Positions 44,017-52,967 of a stretch of 64,000 nucleotides of DNA are shown one piece after another (position 1 is the first letter of the stretch; each line of letters begins with the position of its first letter). Source of the DNA: Comamonas testosteroni TK102 (GTDB lineage Bacteria > Pseudomonadota > Gammaproteobacteria > Burkholderiales > Burkholderiaceae_C); the NCBI RefSeq assembly GCF_000739375.1, contig NZ_CP006704.1, forward strand, positions 3,534,001 to 3,598,000. The letters are read 5' to 3'. The notes under the pieces are model-generated. The model did not search any database and had not been told where the DNA came from. It worked only from the letters and a program-made list of their open reading frames with translations. The translations under genes were made by a program, and so were the position numbers.

Positions 44017-45105
44017 ATGATGAAGCTGACTGGACACAACATTCTCATCCTCGGCGCCGGCAAGATCGGCTCAACGATCGCCGACATGGCTGCCGAGCTG
44101 CATGAAGCCACCGTCACGCTGGCCGATATGCAGCCCCCGCCCGGCAGCGACCCGCAGATCCACCCACTGCAGCTGGACATCCACGACGATGCGGCGCTGA
44201 CCCGCACGCTGCAGCAGCACTCGCTGGTCATCAATGCCCTGCCTTTCTTCTGTGCCGAGCGCGTAGCCCGGGCTGCGGCGCGGCAGGGCGTGCATTACTT
44301 CGACCTGACCGAGGATGTGGCGGCCATGCGCGCCATACAGGAGATGGCGGCGCAGGCACGCTCGGTGCTGATGCCGCAGTGCGGACTGGCGCCGGGTCTG
44401 ATCGGCATGCTGGGTGGCCATCTGGCCCAGCAGTTCGACGAGCTGTTCGATCTGCAGCTGCGCGTGGGCGCACTCACGCGCCATGCGACGAATGCGCTGC
44501 GCTACCACTTCACCTGGAGCGTGGACGGCGTCATCAACGAGTACTGCAAGCCCTGCAACACCATCGTCAACGGACAGCCCATGCTGGTGCCGCCGCTGGA
44601 GGGGGTCGAAGCCCTGATTCTGGACGGTGAGAACTTCGAGGCCTTCAACACCTCGGGCGGCCTGGGCACGCTGTGCGAGACGCTGCAGGGCCGGGTGCGC
44701 AACCTCAACTACAAGACCATACGCCATCCCGGACATCGCGATGCCATGCATTTGCTGCTGCATGGACTGCGCCTGATCGAGCGACGCGATCTACTGCGCC
44801 AGGTGCTCGAAGGCGCGGTGCCCCACAGCCGCGAAGACATGGTGGTGATTGCCGCCATGGCCAGCGGCATGCGCGCGGGCCGGCTGGAGCAGCTGACGCG
44901 CGGCGCCCGTGTCTTTGGCGCTGCACTGCGCGGCAAGCAGCGCACGGCCATAGAGCTGACGACCTCGGCAGGCATGCTGGCCGCGGTGGAGCTGTTCGCC
45001 ACGGGCCAGTTGCCCCGGCATGGCTTTGTGCGCCAGGAGCAATGCACGCTGGCCGCACTCTCTGGCACCCGCGTGGCCCATTACTTTGCAGGCCTGCTCG
45101 ACTGA
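44017..45105 (+). CDS. Saccharopine dehydrogenase-family protein
   Basis: A 362-residue oxidoreductase with an N-terminal Rossmann loop (ILILGAGKIGSTIADMAAEL, residues 9-28) and a saccharopine-dehydrogenase C-terminal region (MPQCGLAPGLIGMLGGHLAQ, then LRYHFTWSVDGVINEYCKP). Homologues paired with an ALDH7 dehydrogenase are annotated as L-lysine or aminoadipate-pathway enzymes. An ALDH7-type gene follows after 34 bases. The likely substrates are lysine-derived imino acids or saccharopine, with NAD(P). The start has AAGGAG upstream. Family secure, reaction inferred from context. Confidence 0.88.
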   Translation: MMKLTGHNILILGAGKIGSTIADMAAELHEATVTLADMQPPPGSDPQIHPLQLDIHDDAALTRTLQQHSLVINALPFFCAERVARAAARQGVHYFDLTEDVAAMRAIQEMAAQARSVLMPQCGLAPGLIGMLGGHLAQQFDELFDLQLRVGALTRHATNALRYHFTWSVDGVINEYCKPCNTIVNGQPMLVPPLEGVEALILDGENFEAFNTSGGLGTLCETLQGRVRNLNYKTIRHPGHRDAMHLLLHGLRLIERRDLLRQVLEGAVPHSREDMVVIAAMASGMRAGRLEQLTRGARVFGAALRGKQRTAIELTTSAGMLAAVELFATGQLPRHGFVRQEQCTLAALSGTRVAHYFAGLLD

Positions 45106-45139
45106 GGCCTGTATCTCACACCCATCAGGAGGCAACGCC

Positions 45140-46661
45140 ATGACTGCCATCTCCGCCGCCGACTTCCAGACCGTACTGAGCCGCTGCGGCATTGCGCTGC
45201 AGGCCCTTGAAGGCAAGGACATCAGAGTGCACTCGCCCATCGACGGCACGGAACTGGCTGGCCTGGCCGCCCTGCCAGGTGCCCAGATCCCGCCGGTCAT
45301 AGACCACGCGGTGCAGGCTTTCAAGCAATGGCGCCTGATGCCCGCCCCGGTGCGCGGCGAGCTGGTCCGGCTCTGGGGCGAGGAGCTGCGCCGCGCCAAG
45401 GCCGATATAGGCCATGTGATTTCCTGCGAGGTCGGCAAGATCGTGCAGGAAGGCCTGGGCGAGGTGCAGGAAGGCGTGGACATCTGCGAATTTGCGCTGG
45501 GCCTGTCGCGTCAGCTGCATGGCAAGACCATTGTCTCCGAGCGTCCCGGCCACCGCATCATGGAGCAATACCACCCGCTGGGGCCGGTGGCCGTCATCAC
45601 GGCCTTCAACTTTCCCAGCGCCGTATTTGCCTGGAACGCGGCGATTGCCCTGGTCTGCGGCAATCCGGTGATCTTCAAGCCCTCCGACAAGGCACCGCTA
45701 TCGGGCCTCGCCACCTTCAAGGCGCTGGAACGCGCCATTGCCCGGTTTGGCGACCGGGCTCCGGCAGGTCTGGCGCAGATCGTGCTGGGCGGCGCAGCTG
45801 TCGCCGAGGCCCTGGTGGACAGCCCCCCGGATTGCGCTGGTTTCGGCCACGGGATCGAGCCGCATGGGCCGTACCGTGGGCCCCAAGGTGGCGGCGCGCT
45901 TTGGCAAGCGCATTCTGGAGCTGGGCGGCAACAACGCCATGGTGGTCACGCCGGCAGCCGACCTGGATCTGGCCGTGCGCGCCATCGTCTTCAGCGCCGT
46001 GGGCACGGCCGGCCAGCGCTGCACCTCGCTGCGCCGCCTGATCGTGCACCGCGATATCAAACAGCCGCTGCTGGACAGGCTGCTGCCGGCCTACCGCAGC
46101 CTGCGCATCGGCAACCCGCTGCAGCCGGATACCCTGGTCGGCCCCTTGATCAACCAGGCATCATTCGAGGCACTGCAGCACTCGCTGAGTCAGGCTCTGA
46201 AAGACGGAGGTCATTTGCTGACGGGCGGCCAGCGCCAGCTGGAGCAGCAGTTTCCTCAGGGCTTCTATGTGGCACCGGCGATCGTGGACATGCCGGCCCA
46301 GACCGGCATCGTGCGCCACGAGACCTTTGCCCCGCTGCTCTTTGTGCTGAGCTACGACGAGCTGGAGCAGGCCATTGCGCTCAACAACGATGTGCCTCAA
46401 GGCCTGTCCTCCTGCATTTTCTCCAACGATCTGCGCGAGGTGGAGCTGTTCCTGAGCGCGGCCGGCTCGGACTGCGGCATGGCCAATGTCAACATCGGGC
46501 CCAGCGGTGCCGAGATCGGCGGCGCCTTTGGCGGCGAAAAAGAGACCGGTGGCGACCGCGAGAGCGGCTCGGACGCCTGGAAGCAGTACATGCGCCGCAC
46601 GACCAACACCATCAACTATTCGCGCGAGCTGCCGCTGGCCCAGGGCATTCAATTCGGGTGA
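45140..46661 (+). pseudogene. ALDH7-type (aminoadipate-semialdehyde) dehydrogenase with a frameshift
   Basis: The first part (ATG 45140, AGGAGG upstream) reads as an antiquitin-like aldehyde dehydrogenase: FPSAVFAWNAAIALVCGNPV, FKPSDKAPL and IVLGGAAVAEALVDS. At 45823-45828 there is a run of six C; with five, the frame would continue as SPRIALVSATGSSRMGRTVG. The rest is in the +1 frame: KRILELGGNNAMVV, GTAGQRCTSLRRLIVH (catalytic Cys), IGPSGAEIGGAFGGEKETGG, to a stop at 46661. So one extra C breaks a full-length protein of about 507 residues. The enzyme would oxidise aminoadipate semialdehyde in lysine breakdown. Sequence error or a real mutation cannot be told apart here. Confidence 0.88.
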
Positions 46662-46718
46662 ACCACAGGTACCGCAGCCCGTGACTGCCAGGGAAGCCAT
46701 GCAACGCGGATTCCGGGG

Positions 46719-47636
46719 TTAACGGACTCCATCCAGGAGTCCTGGCTGCCCGGCTTCCACCAGGTTCTGCACGCTGGCCACAAAGGCCTCGAGCACGGCC
46801 GGCATGCCCTGTGGCCGCCAGGCCAGCACGGCCGGCGTGGTCACCCGGCTGCCGCGCAGCGCCGCAAAGCGCACGCCGTTCATGCCCACGGTCTGCATGC
46901 AAGCAGGCACCAGGGCTACCCCCTGCCCGGCCGAAACCAGTGCCATGACGGTCAGCCACTGGCGAGCGGCATGGCGTGTATGGGGATGGATGCCGGCCTG
47001 CTGCAGACAGGCGATGACGTTGTCGTAGTTGGCCGGCGCCACCTCGCGCGCAAACATGACAAAAGTGTCCTGGGCCAGTTCGCGCAGATCGATTTCGCCG
47101 CGCTGGGCCAGCGCATGGTCACTGGGCAGGCAGCAGACAAAAGGCTCCTCGCCTATGGACAGCGTGCGTATATCGTCCTGCGGCGTGCCGATATTGAGAA
47201 AGCCGCAGTCGATCTGCCCGCTGGCGATGGCCTGCAGCTGGTCGCGCGTGGACATCTCGTGCAGGCAGAGCTCGACCAGCGGGCGCTCGGCGCGAAAGGC
47301 CCGGCAGAACCCGGGCACCTGCCGGTAGACCATGGACCCGGTGATGCCGATGTCCAGCCGCCCCTGCAACCCCTGGGCCACGCCGCGCACCACCTCGGCC
47401 GCATGCTGGAGCTGGGCCAGCACCTTGCGTGCCTCATGCAAGAAGGCCTCGCCTGCCGCAGTGAGCTTCACGTTCTTGGCGTCGCGCTCCATGAGTACCG
47501 TGCCCAGATCCTGCTCCAGCGCCTTGAGCGCCATGCTCAGCGGCGGCTGGGTGATGCACAGGCGCTGGGCGGCCCGGCCGAAGTGCAGCTCCTCGGCCAG
47601 GACCACAAAGTAACGCAGCAAATGGGTTTTCATCAT
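46719..47636 (-). CDS. LysR-family transcriptional regulator
   Basis: A 305-residue LysR regulator starting at the ATG at 47636 (a second ATG follows directly). HTH: LRYFVVLAEELHFGRAAQRL and QPPLSMALKALEQDLGTVLM. The effector domain shows GRLDIGITGSMVYRQVPGF and ALVSAGQGVALVPACMQTV, resembling the CatR/BenM-like group that responds to aromatic or dicarboxylic acids. It is convergent with the lysine-pathway genes, and the repeat region lies upstream of it, so its target is not obvious; the class III CoA-transferase operon on the same strand is possible. Confidence 0.9.
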   Translation of the reverse strand: MMKTHLLRYFVVLAEELHFGRAAQRLCITQPPLSMALKALEQDLGTVLMERDAKNVKLTAAGEAFLHEARKVLAQLQHAAEVVRGVAQGLQGRLDIGITGSMVYRQVPGFCRAFRAERPLVELCLHEMSTRDQLQAIASGQIDCGFLNIGTPQDDIRTLSIGEEPFVCCLPSDHALAQRGEIDLRELAQDTFVMFAREVAPANYDNVIACLQQAGIHPHTRHAARQWLTVMALVSAGQGVALVPACMQTVGMNGVRFAALRGSRVTTPAVLAWRPQGMPAVLEAFVASVQNLVEAGQPGLLDGVR

Positions 47637-47680
47637 GATTCGCAAAGTTTGGCCAAGACCTTACCTGATGCAGCAAGACA

Positions 47681-47790
47681 GTAGCTATCAAAACAGCTAG
47701 CAGATTTGTCGCCAACGACAGAGACCTTGCCGGCCACGCCGGGTTTTCGCCCCGGCGGGCGACTCACTTTCTGACGCGTCAGAAAGTAAG
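47681..47790. repeat. Direct repeat copy 1 with a 22-bp palindrome
   Basis: The block AGCTATCAAAACAGC, a short variable part, CGACAGAG, CCTTGCCGGCC and GGCGGGCGACTCACTTTCTG also occurs in order at 48411-48500. This copy ends in a perfect 22-bp palindrome at 47766-47787 (ACTTTCTGACG and its complement). Confidence 0.85.
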
Positions 47791-48270
47791 CAAAGAACGC
47801 CTCCCTACCGTCTACGTCCCTGCGCTTCGCTGCGGGCAAACCTGCATCACGCCATTCGAGCTGCGCTGCCGCCCAACTCGCTGCGCGGCAAGCCGCTTCG
47901 CTCAAACAGACGGCGGCAAGCCAGTTCACGATGCAACGCTGTCCTGCGGCAGCGTTGCCCGCATCCCGAACCCCGTGCCGCAGGCGCAGACACACGGGTA
48001 GGTACGGGCGGCCTGCAAGAATTGGGACGAAGCCGGTTGTTGGTCTCACCCCTTGTGCCCACGCCTGTGACGGCAAGCTCTTGCGGCGTGCAGCTGCTCC
48101 GCAGAGTGCAGCTGCATCGTCATCAAATCTGCGGCCGTGTGTCTGAGCGAAGCGGCTTGCCGCGAAGTGAGTTGGGCCGCATAGCCGCAAGAGCTTGACG
48201 GCGCAGGTTGCCCGCAGGCGAAGCCGCAGGGACGGGGGCAGCGGGGTCGCCTTCTTTTGCCTACTTTTCT
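47781..48270. repeat. Long imperfect inverted repeat (arms about 130 bases)
   Basis: The left arm 47781-47911 and the reverse complement of 48139-48270 align along their length: AGAAAGTAAGCAAAGAA with AGAAAAGTAGGCAAAAGAA, GTCCCTGCGCTTCGCTGCGG with GTCCCTGCGGCTTCGCCTGC, and GCGGCAAGCCGCTTCGCTCA identical in both. A nested pair, 48070-48087 with 48184-48200, lies in the 230-base centre. The RNA from either strand could form a very long hairpin. Confidence 0.8.
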
Positions 48271-48290
48271 TGGCGAAGCAAGAAAAGTAG
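48261..48290. repeat. 12-bp hairpin at the edge of the inverted repeat
   Basis: CTACTTTTCTTG (48261-48272) and CAAGAAAAGTAG (48279-48290) pair perfectly around GCGAAG. GGCGGGCCGAGACCCGCC follows at about 48299 and recurs at about 48520. Confidence 0.85.
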
Positions 48291-48410
48291 GTCGGCATGG
48301 CGGGCCGAGACCCGCCGGGGGCGCCCCGCCCTCTGTCTAAAGATCCGGCATGTTGCCGAAGCAGAAATCCAAGCAAAATCACCCTCTAACCCACTTACAG
48401 CAAACGCAAG

Positions 48411-48515
48411 CAGCTATCAAAACAGCATGGCTTGATCGCGGGCGACAGAGGCCTTGCCGGCCGGGCCGAGATTTCGCCGCGGCGGGCGACTCACTTTCTG
48501 TTGCCAGAAAGTAAG
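48411..48515. repeat. Direct repeat copy 2
   Basis: Second copy of the block at 47681. Its end has ACTTTCTG (48493-48500) and CAGAAAGT (48505-48512) around TTGC, a shorter version of the copy-1 palindrome. Confidence 0.8.
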
Positions 48516-48608
48516 GCGGCTGGCGGGCCGAGACCCGCCCTCTGACCTTGGCGAAGAAAGGTCAATCAGGTCATTGGCTCGACCCTCCATCCCCTGCACC
48601 TCGGCCAG

Positions 48609-49772
48609 TCAATACGACTTGGGCAAGCCCAGCACCTTCTCGGCGATAAAGCACATGATGAGCTGCGGGCTCACGGGCGCCAGGCGCGGAATCCACGACT
48701 CGCGCATATAGCGCTCCACATGGAACTCCTTGGCATAGCCCATGCCACCGTGCGTGAAGATGGCGGTCTCGCAGGCCTTGGCGCAGGCTTCTGCGGCCAG
48801 GTACTTGGCGGCATTGGCCTCGGCGCCGCAGGGCAGGCCCTTGTCGTAGAGGAAGGCGGCCTTCTGCACCATCAGATGTGCGGCCTCCAGGCCCATCCAG
48901 GCCTGGGCCAGTGGGTGCTGCACGCCCTGGTTCTGGCCTATGGGCCGGTCGAAGACCACGCGCTCGTTCGCATACTGGGTGGCGCGCGCCAGGGCCGCAC
49001 GGCCCAGGCCCACGGCTTCGGCCGCGATCAGGATGCGCTCGGGGTTGAGGCCGTGCAAGATGTACGAAAAGCCCTTGCCCTCCTCGCCGATGCGGTCCTG
49101 CACCGGGATGCGCAGCCCGTCGATGAAGAGCTGGTTGGTGTCCACGCATTTGCGGCCCATCTTCTCGATCTCGGTCACGGCGATGCGGCTGCGGTCCAGG
49201 TCGGTATAGAACAGCGACAGGCCCTCGGTGCCCTGGCACTCCTCCACGGGCCTGGTGCGAGCCAGCAGCAATATCTTGTTGGCCACCTGGGCCGTGGAGA
49301 TGAAGACCTTCTGCCCGTGCACCACATAGACATCGCCGTCGCGCACGGCACGGGTCTGCAGCTTGAGGGTGTTGAGCCCGGCATTGGGTTCGGTCACGCC
49401 GAAGCAGGCCTTGTCCCGGCCAGCGATCAGCGGCGGCAGCCAGCGCTGTCTTTGCTCGTCGGTGCCGAAGACCACGGCCGGGTGAAGGCCGAAGATGTTC
49501 ATGTGCACGGCCGATGCGCCCGACAGGCCTGCCCCCGTGGCCGAGATGGTGTGCATCATCAGTGCCGCTTCGGTGATGCCAAGACCCGCACCGCCGAACT
49601 CCTCGGGCATGGCAATGCCCAGCCAGCCGGCTTCTGCCAGGGCCTGGTGGAAATCGTGCGGAAAGCCGCCGTCCCTGTCCTTCTTGAGCCAGTAGTCATC
49701 GTCGAAAGGCGCGCAGGCCCGCTGCACGGCATCCCGGATCTGTTCCTGCTCGGGGCTCCATAAAAAATCCAT
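48609..49772 (-). CDS. Acyl-CoA dehydrogenase family protein
   Basis: A 387-residue flavin dehydrogenase: MPEEFGGAGLGITEAALMMH, CFGVTEPNAGLNTLKLQTRA (FAD motif, with NAGLNT in place of the more usual GAGSD), GLNPERILIAAEAVGLGRAA and THGGMGYAKEFHVERYMRES. The C-terminal WIPRLAPVSPQLIMCFIAEK lacks the EGT-x-E segment of short-chain enzymes, so the catalytic base is elsewhere, as in several acyl-CoA dehydrogenases of unknown substrate in this lineage. It is on the same strand as a Bug protein, a class III CoA-transferase and a cupin, 82 bases beyond the cupin, so it probably oxidises the CoA ester made there. Confidence 0.88.
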   Translation of the reverse strand: MDFLWSPEQEQIRDAVQRACAPFDDDYWLKKDRDGGFPHDFHQALAEAGWLGIAMPEEFGGAGLGITEAALMMHTISATGAGLSGASAVHMNIFGLHPAVVFGTDEQRQRWLPPLIAGRDKACFGVTEPNAGLNTLKLQTRAVRDGDVYVVHGQKVFISTAQVANKILLLARTRPVEECQGTEGLSLFYTDLDRSRIAVTEIEKMGRKCVDTNQLFIDGLRIPVQDRIGEEGKGFSYILHGLNPERILIAAEAVGLGRAALARATQYANERVVFDRPIGQNQGVQHPLAQAWMGLEAAHLMVQKAAFLYDKGLPCGAEANAAKYLAAEACAKACETAIFTHGGMGYAKEFHVERYMRESWIPRLAPVSPQLIMCFIAEKVLGLPKSY

Positions 49773-49854
49773 GGCGGCTTCTCTCTATCGGTTGAATTTC
49801 AATGAAATCCGCCTCAAACGCCCGTCTTACAAGCGCTATCAGCTATTATTTTTA

Positions 49855-50247
49855 TCAATCAGGTCGACGCACGCGTGCCGGATTCTCGCCATAGGGCGGG
49901 CTGTAGATGACCAGCAGACGCACGGGTGTGTCGCTGGTGACGCGAAACACATGCATGCAGTCCTCCGGGAAGAAGCAGGTATCGCCCGGCTGCATGGCAA
50001 AGCGCTCGGTCTGGCCCTGGCTTTGCACTTCCACCTCGGCCGTGCCGTCCAGCAGATAGCAGGCCTGCTCCATGCCCGGGTGGGCATGCGGCAGCGCACC
50101 GCCGCCTTTTTCCAGCGTTCCGAGCACCACTTCCATATGCTGCGCGCCGACATTGCCCTGGCTGACGAGGCGCCGGTTCACCGTGCCGTGGTGGTTGGCG
50201 GGGCTGTATCCCTGTACGTCCTGCTCGCGGATCAGATAGCGGGGCAT
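49855..50247 (-). CDS. Cupin-domain protein
   Basis: A 130-residue single cupin: GGALPHAHPGMEQACYLLDG (H-x-H...E metal motif, residues 50-69), VEVQSQGQTERFAMQPGDTC and FPEDCMHVFRVTSDTPVRLL (third His). It overlaps the CoA-transferase by 16 bases and is translated with it. Such small cupins can be isomerases, sugar-binding enzymes or sensors. Its role with the CoA-transferase and dehydrogenase is not known. The stop lies in a copy of the interspersed repeat (49830-49855). Confidence 0.85.
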   Translation of the reverse strand: MPRYLIREQDVQGYSPANHHGTVNRRLVSQGNVGAQHMEVVLGTLEKGGGALPHAHPGMEQACYLLDGTAEVEVQSQGQTERFAMQPGDTCFFPEDCMHVFRVTSDTPVRLLVIYSPPYGENPARVRRPD

Positions 50248-51518
50248 ATGTCTGTCTCTCTTTTATCGTTGGATGATGAAGCCTGCATGCAGCCACCGCT
50301 GGCCTGCAGCGCGGCGATCTGCGCCTCGCCAAGACCCGCCTCGCGCAGCACCTGCAGCGTGTGCTGGCCCAGCTGCGGCGCCGCGCTGGCTTCGCGGCCC
50401 GGGGGTGTTGCGCTCCACTGCGTGGGATTGGCCGTGGTGCGCAGTCGCCCCTCGCTGGGATGCTCGATCTCGCGCACGAATCCCGTGACCGCATGGTGGG
50501 GGTCGGCCAGCAAGTCCTCTGGAGAGGCCATGGGCATATTCGGCACGTCGGCCGCATCGAGCAGCGCACGCCACTCGGCCGTGCTGCGCTCGCGCATCAG
50601 GCTCGCCACCTCGGCATAGACGGCATCGATATTCGCTGCGCGCTGGCCGTGGGTGGCAAACATGGGCTCATGCATGCGCTCGCCCTGCCCTATGGCGTTG
50701 AAGAAGCTGTGCCAGTGCTTGTCGTTGTAGATCAGCACACAGAGATGGCCATCGCTGGTGCGGTAGGGCTTGCGATGGCGCGTCAGCAGCCGCGCATACC
50801 CGGCATCGCCCAGCGGCGGCTCGAAGCTCAGCCCGGCCATGTGATCGCCGAGGATGAACTGCGTCATGGCCTCAAACATGGGCACGACCACCGCCTGGCC
50901 CCGGCCGCTCTTCTCGCGCGCATACAGCGCAGCCGTGACCGCATAGACCGCATGCAGGCCCGTGACCCGGTCGCCCAGCGTCATGGGCGCATAGGACGGC
51001 TCGCCCCCGCCGTACTGCTGGGCCAGCCAGGGCACGCCTGTCGCCCCTTGTATCAGGTCGTCGTAGGCCGGCTTGGCCGCATAGGGGCCGGCCTGATCGA
51101 AGCCGCAGCAGCTCACATGGATCAGGCGTGGATGGCTCGGCTCCAGCGTCTGCCAGTCCAGGCCGAGTCTGACCATGGCCTGAGGCCGCACATTGCTGAT
51201 GAAGACATCGGCATCGGCCAGCAGCTGCAGCAGCGCCTGGCGCGCTGCGGCCTGCTTGAGATCCAGCACCACCGAGCGCTTGCCCTGGTTGGCCTGGAGA
51301 AAAATGGGGCCCATGCCGGGGTTGCGCATGGGGCCTACATGGCGCATGTTGTCGCCCTCGGGGGACTCCACCTTGATCACATCGGCACCCAGGGCAGCCA
51401 GAATCTGCGTGGCAAACGGCCCCATGATCACCGAGGTCATGTCCACGACCCTGACGCCTGCCAATGGTCCGGCTGAGGTACCTACAGCCTGACGGCTATC
51501 GCTGTGCATGCTCGTCAT
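50232..51518 (-). CDS. Class III CoA-transferase (CaiB/BaiF family)
   Basis: A 428-residue family III CoA-transferase. VRVVDMTSVIMGPFATQILA, LGADVIKVESPEGDNMRHVG, NQGKRSVVLDLKQAAARQAL and KPAYDDLIQGATGVPWLAQQ are present; the catalytic Asp is in AYDDL near residue 168. These enzymes move CoA between an acyl-CoA and a carboxylic acid without free intermediates. The start lies one base after the Bug protein stop, so the two are coupled. The substrate is probably the acid bound by that Bug protein. Downstream is an acyl-CoA dehydrogenase. Confidence 0.93.
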   Translation of the reverse strand: MTSMHSDSRQAVGTSAGPLAGVRVVDMTSVIMGPFATQILAALGADVIKVESPEGDNMRHVGPMRNPGMGPIFLQANQGKRSVVLDLKQAAARQALLQLLADADVFISNVRPQAMVRLGLDWQTLEPSHPRLIHVSCCGFDQAGPYAAKPAYDDLIQGATGVPWLAQQYGGGEPSYAPMTLGDRVTGLHAVYAVTAALYAREKSGRGQAVVVPMFEAMTQFILGDHMAGLSFEPPLGDAGYARLLTRHRKPYRTSDGHLCVLIYNDKHWHSFFNAIGQGERMHEPMFATHGQRAANIDAVYAEVASLMRERSTAEWRALLDAADVPNMPMASPEDLLADPHHAVTGFVREIEHPSEGRLRTTANPTQWSATPPGREASAAPQLGQHTLQVLREAGLGEAQIAALQASGGCMQASSSNDKRETDICPAI

Positions 51519-51519
51519 C

Positions 51520-52506
51520 TCACTGCGCCTCGATGCCGGCCTGCTTGACCAGTTGCCCCCATTTGGCCAGCTGCTCCTTCACATAGAGTGCGAACTCGTC
51601 GGGCGTGGCCGTGGGCCAGACTTCAAAGCCGACCTGGGCCAGTTGCTCCTGCACGGCCTTGTCCTTGAGGATGAGCTGCAGCTCGCCGTTGATGCGCTCG
51701 GCTATGGCCTTGGGCATGCCGGCCGGGCCGAAGATGCCATTCCACGAGGTGATGTCGAAGCCCGGCAGCGTCTTGCCGATGGCCGGCACGTTGGGCAGCA
51801 GCTGCGATCCCTTGGCCGCCGTCACGGCCAGCGTGCGCACGCGCTCGGTCTTGAGCGTGCCCCAGGCCGAACCCAGGTCGGCCACATACATCTGGATCTG
51901 GTTGCCCATCACATCGGTCAATGCCTGCGGACTGGATTTGTAGGGCACGCCGGTGATCTGCGTACCCGTGATGTATTTGAAGGTTTCCGAAGCCACCAGC
52001 GAGGTACTGTTGGGCGTGCCGTAGGAGAGCTTGTCCGGATGCGACTTGGCATAGGCAATCAGCTCGGCCACGGTCCTGGCCGGCACCGAGGGATGGACCA
52101 CCAGCGCAAACGGCAGCTCGCCCACGCGCGCCACGGGCGTGAAGTCCTTGATGGGGTCGTACTTGAGGCCCTTGACCAGCCAGGGGTTGGCCGAATGCGA
52201 GGTGTTGGTGGTCATGAACAGCGTATAGCCGTCCGGCTTGGCCTTGACCACATGCGCGGCCGCAATCTGGGCATTGGCCCCGGCCCGGTTGTCCACCACC
52301 ACGGCTTGCTTGAGCCGCTCGCCCAGCTTGTTGGCCACCACGCGGGCCACCGCATCGGTGCCGCTGCCCGCAGCAAACGGCACCACCAGCGTGATGGGGG
52401 CCGCTGGATAGCCCTCCTGCGCCAGCGCTGTCCCCGCAAGGCCAATGCCCATGGTGGCAGCCAGGCCTGCGCTCGCACAGGCACGCAGTAAGAATCGCTT
52501 GTTCAT
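51520..52506 (-). CDS. Bug/TctC-family periplasmic binding protein
   Basis: A 328-residue Bug protein. I start at the ATG at 52506 (AAGGAGACAAGC upstream), which gives the signal peptide FLLRACASAGLAATMGIGLA cut at TALAQ. YPAAPITLVVPFAAGSGTDA, KPDGYTLFMTT, SYGTPNSTSLVASETFKYIT and VPYKSSPQALTDVMGNQIQM follow the fold. It is the first gene of a group with a class III CoA-transferase, cupin and acyl-CoA dehydrogenase, which suggests uptake or sensing of the acid that they activate and oxidise. Confidence 0.92.
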   Translation of the reverse strand: MNKRFLLRACASAGLAATMGIGLAGTALAQEGYPAAPITLVVPFAAGSGTDAVARVVANKLGERLKQAVVVDNRAGANAQIAAAHVVKAKPDGYTLFMTTNTSHSANPWLVKGLKYDPIKDFTPVARVGELPFALVVHPSVPARTVAELIAYAKSHPDKLSYGTPNSTSLVASETFKYITGTQITGVPYKSSPQALTDVMGNQIQMYVADLGSAWGTLKTERVRTLAVTAAKGSQLLPNVPAIGKTLPGFDITSWNGIFGPAGMPKAIAERINGELQLILKDKAVQEQLAQVGFEVWPTATPDEFALYVKEQLAKWGQLVKQAGIEAQ

Positions 52507-52967
52507 GCTTGTCTCCTTGTTCAGGCTGCGGCACCTGTAACCGGTGCCTGCACTGCATGCTGAAGCGTTCAAGCATTCAAGTCCAATTGTTTAAGAAGAG
52601 TGAACGATTCGATTTTCCAATCATTAAATCCAGCTAGACATTTGCGGCCGCTGCGCACGGCGCCTCGCCACCCCCTCTGAGGCCAAATGAGCCGGATCTG
52701 TACCTGCGTCATTCGATCTTGCTGATACGCTGGGCTGGAGCATTCTCTACAGCGGGCTTCAGCCCCATGCCTGCCGAGAATCTACGGCAGTTTGCATGAT
52801 CGCAGCCAGCGCACCCGGACCTGAGTGATACGCGCTGACCAGCGCTGATGAGCAACGAAGCGAGGCGATAAGGCCTGATGCCCTACAGCGCTGTCACAAA
52901 ACGGTGATTGAACTTGGGCCACGCTCGGGGGAGAATGCGTTATTACCGCTTTCGCTCAGGTGCTGTC
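52507..52967. other. Intergenic, divergent promoters expected
   Basis: 461 bases between the minus-strand Bug gene and the plus-strand cupin. It should hold the promoters of both. I see no gene, no strong palindrome and no repeat copy. Confidence 0.5.

Larger units (their letters stand above)
47637..48608. other. Repeat-rich intergenic region without genes
   Basis: 972 bases packed with nested repeats and no credible gene; the open frames present are in low-information GC-rich repeats. It contains two direct-repeat copies (47681-47790, 48411-48515), a long imperfect inverted repeat (47781-47911 with 48139-48270) and several perfect short palindromes. Listed separately below. Confidence 0.8.

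Noticed and set aside
47633..48382. Open frames in the 47.6-48.6 kb region
   Set aside because: They run through nested inverted and direct repeats, have no ribosome site and resemble no protein family.
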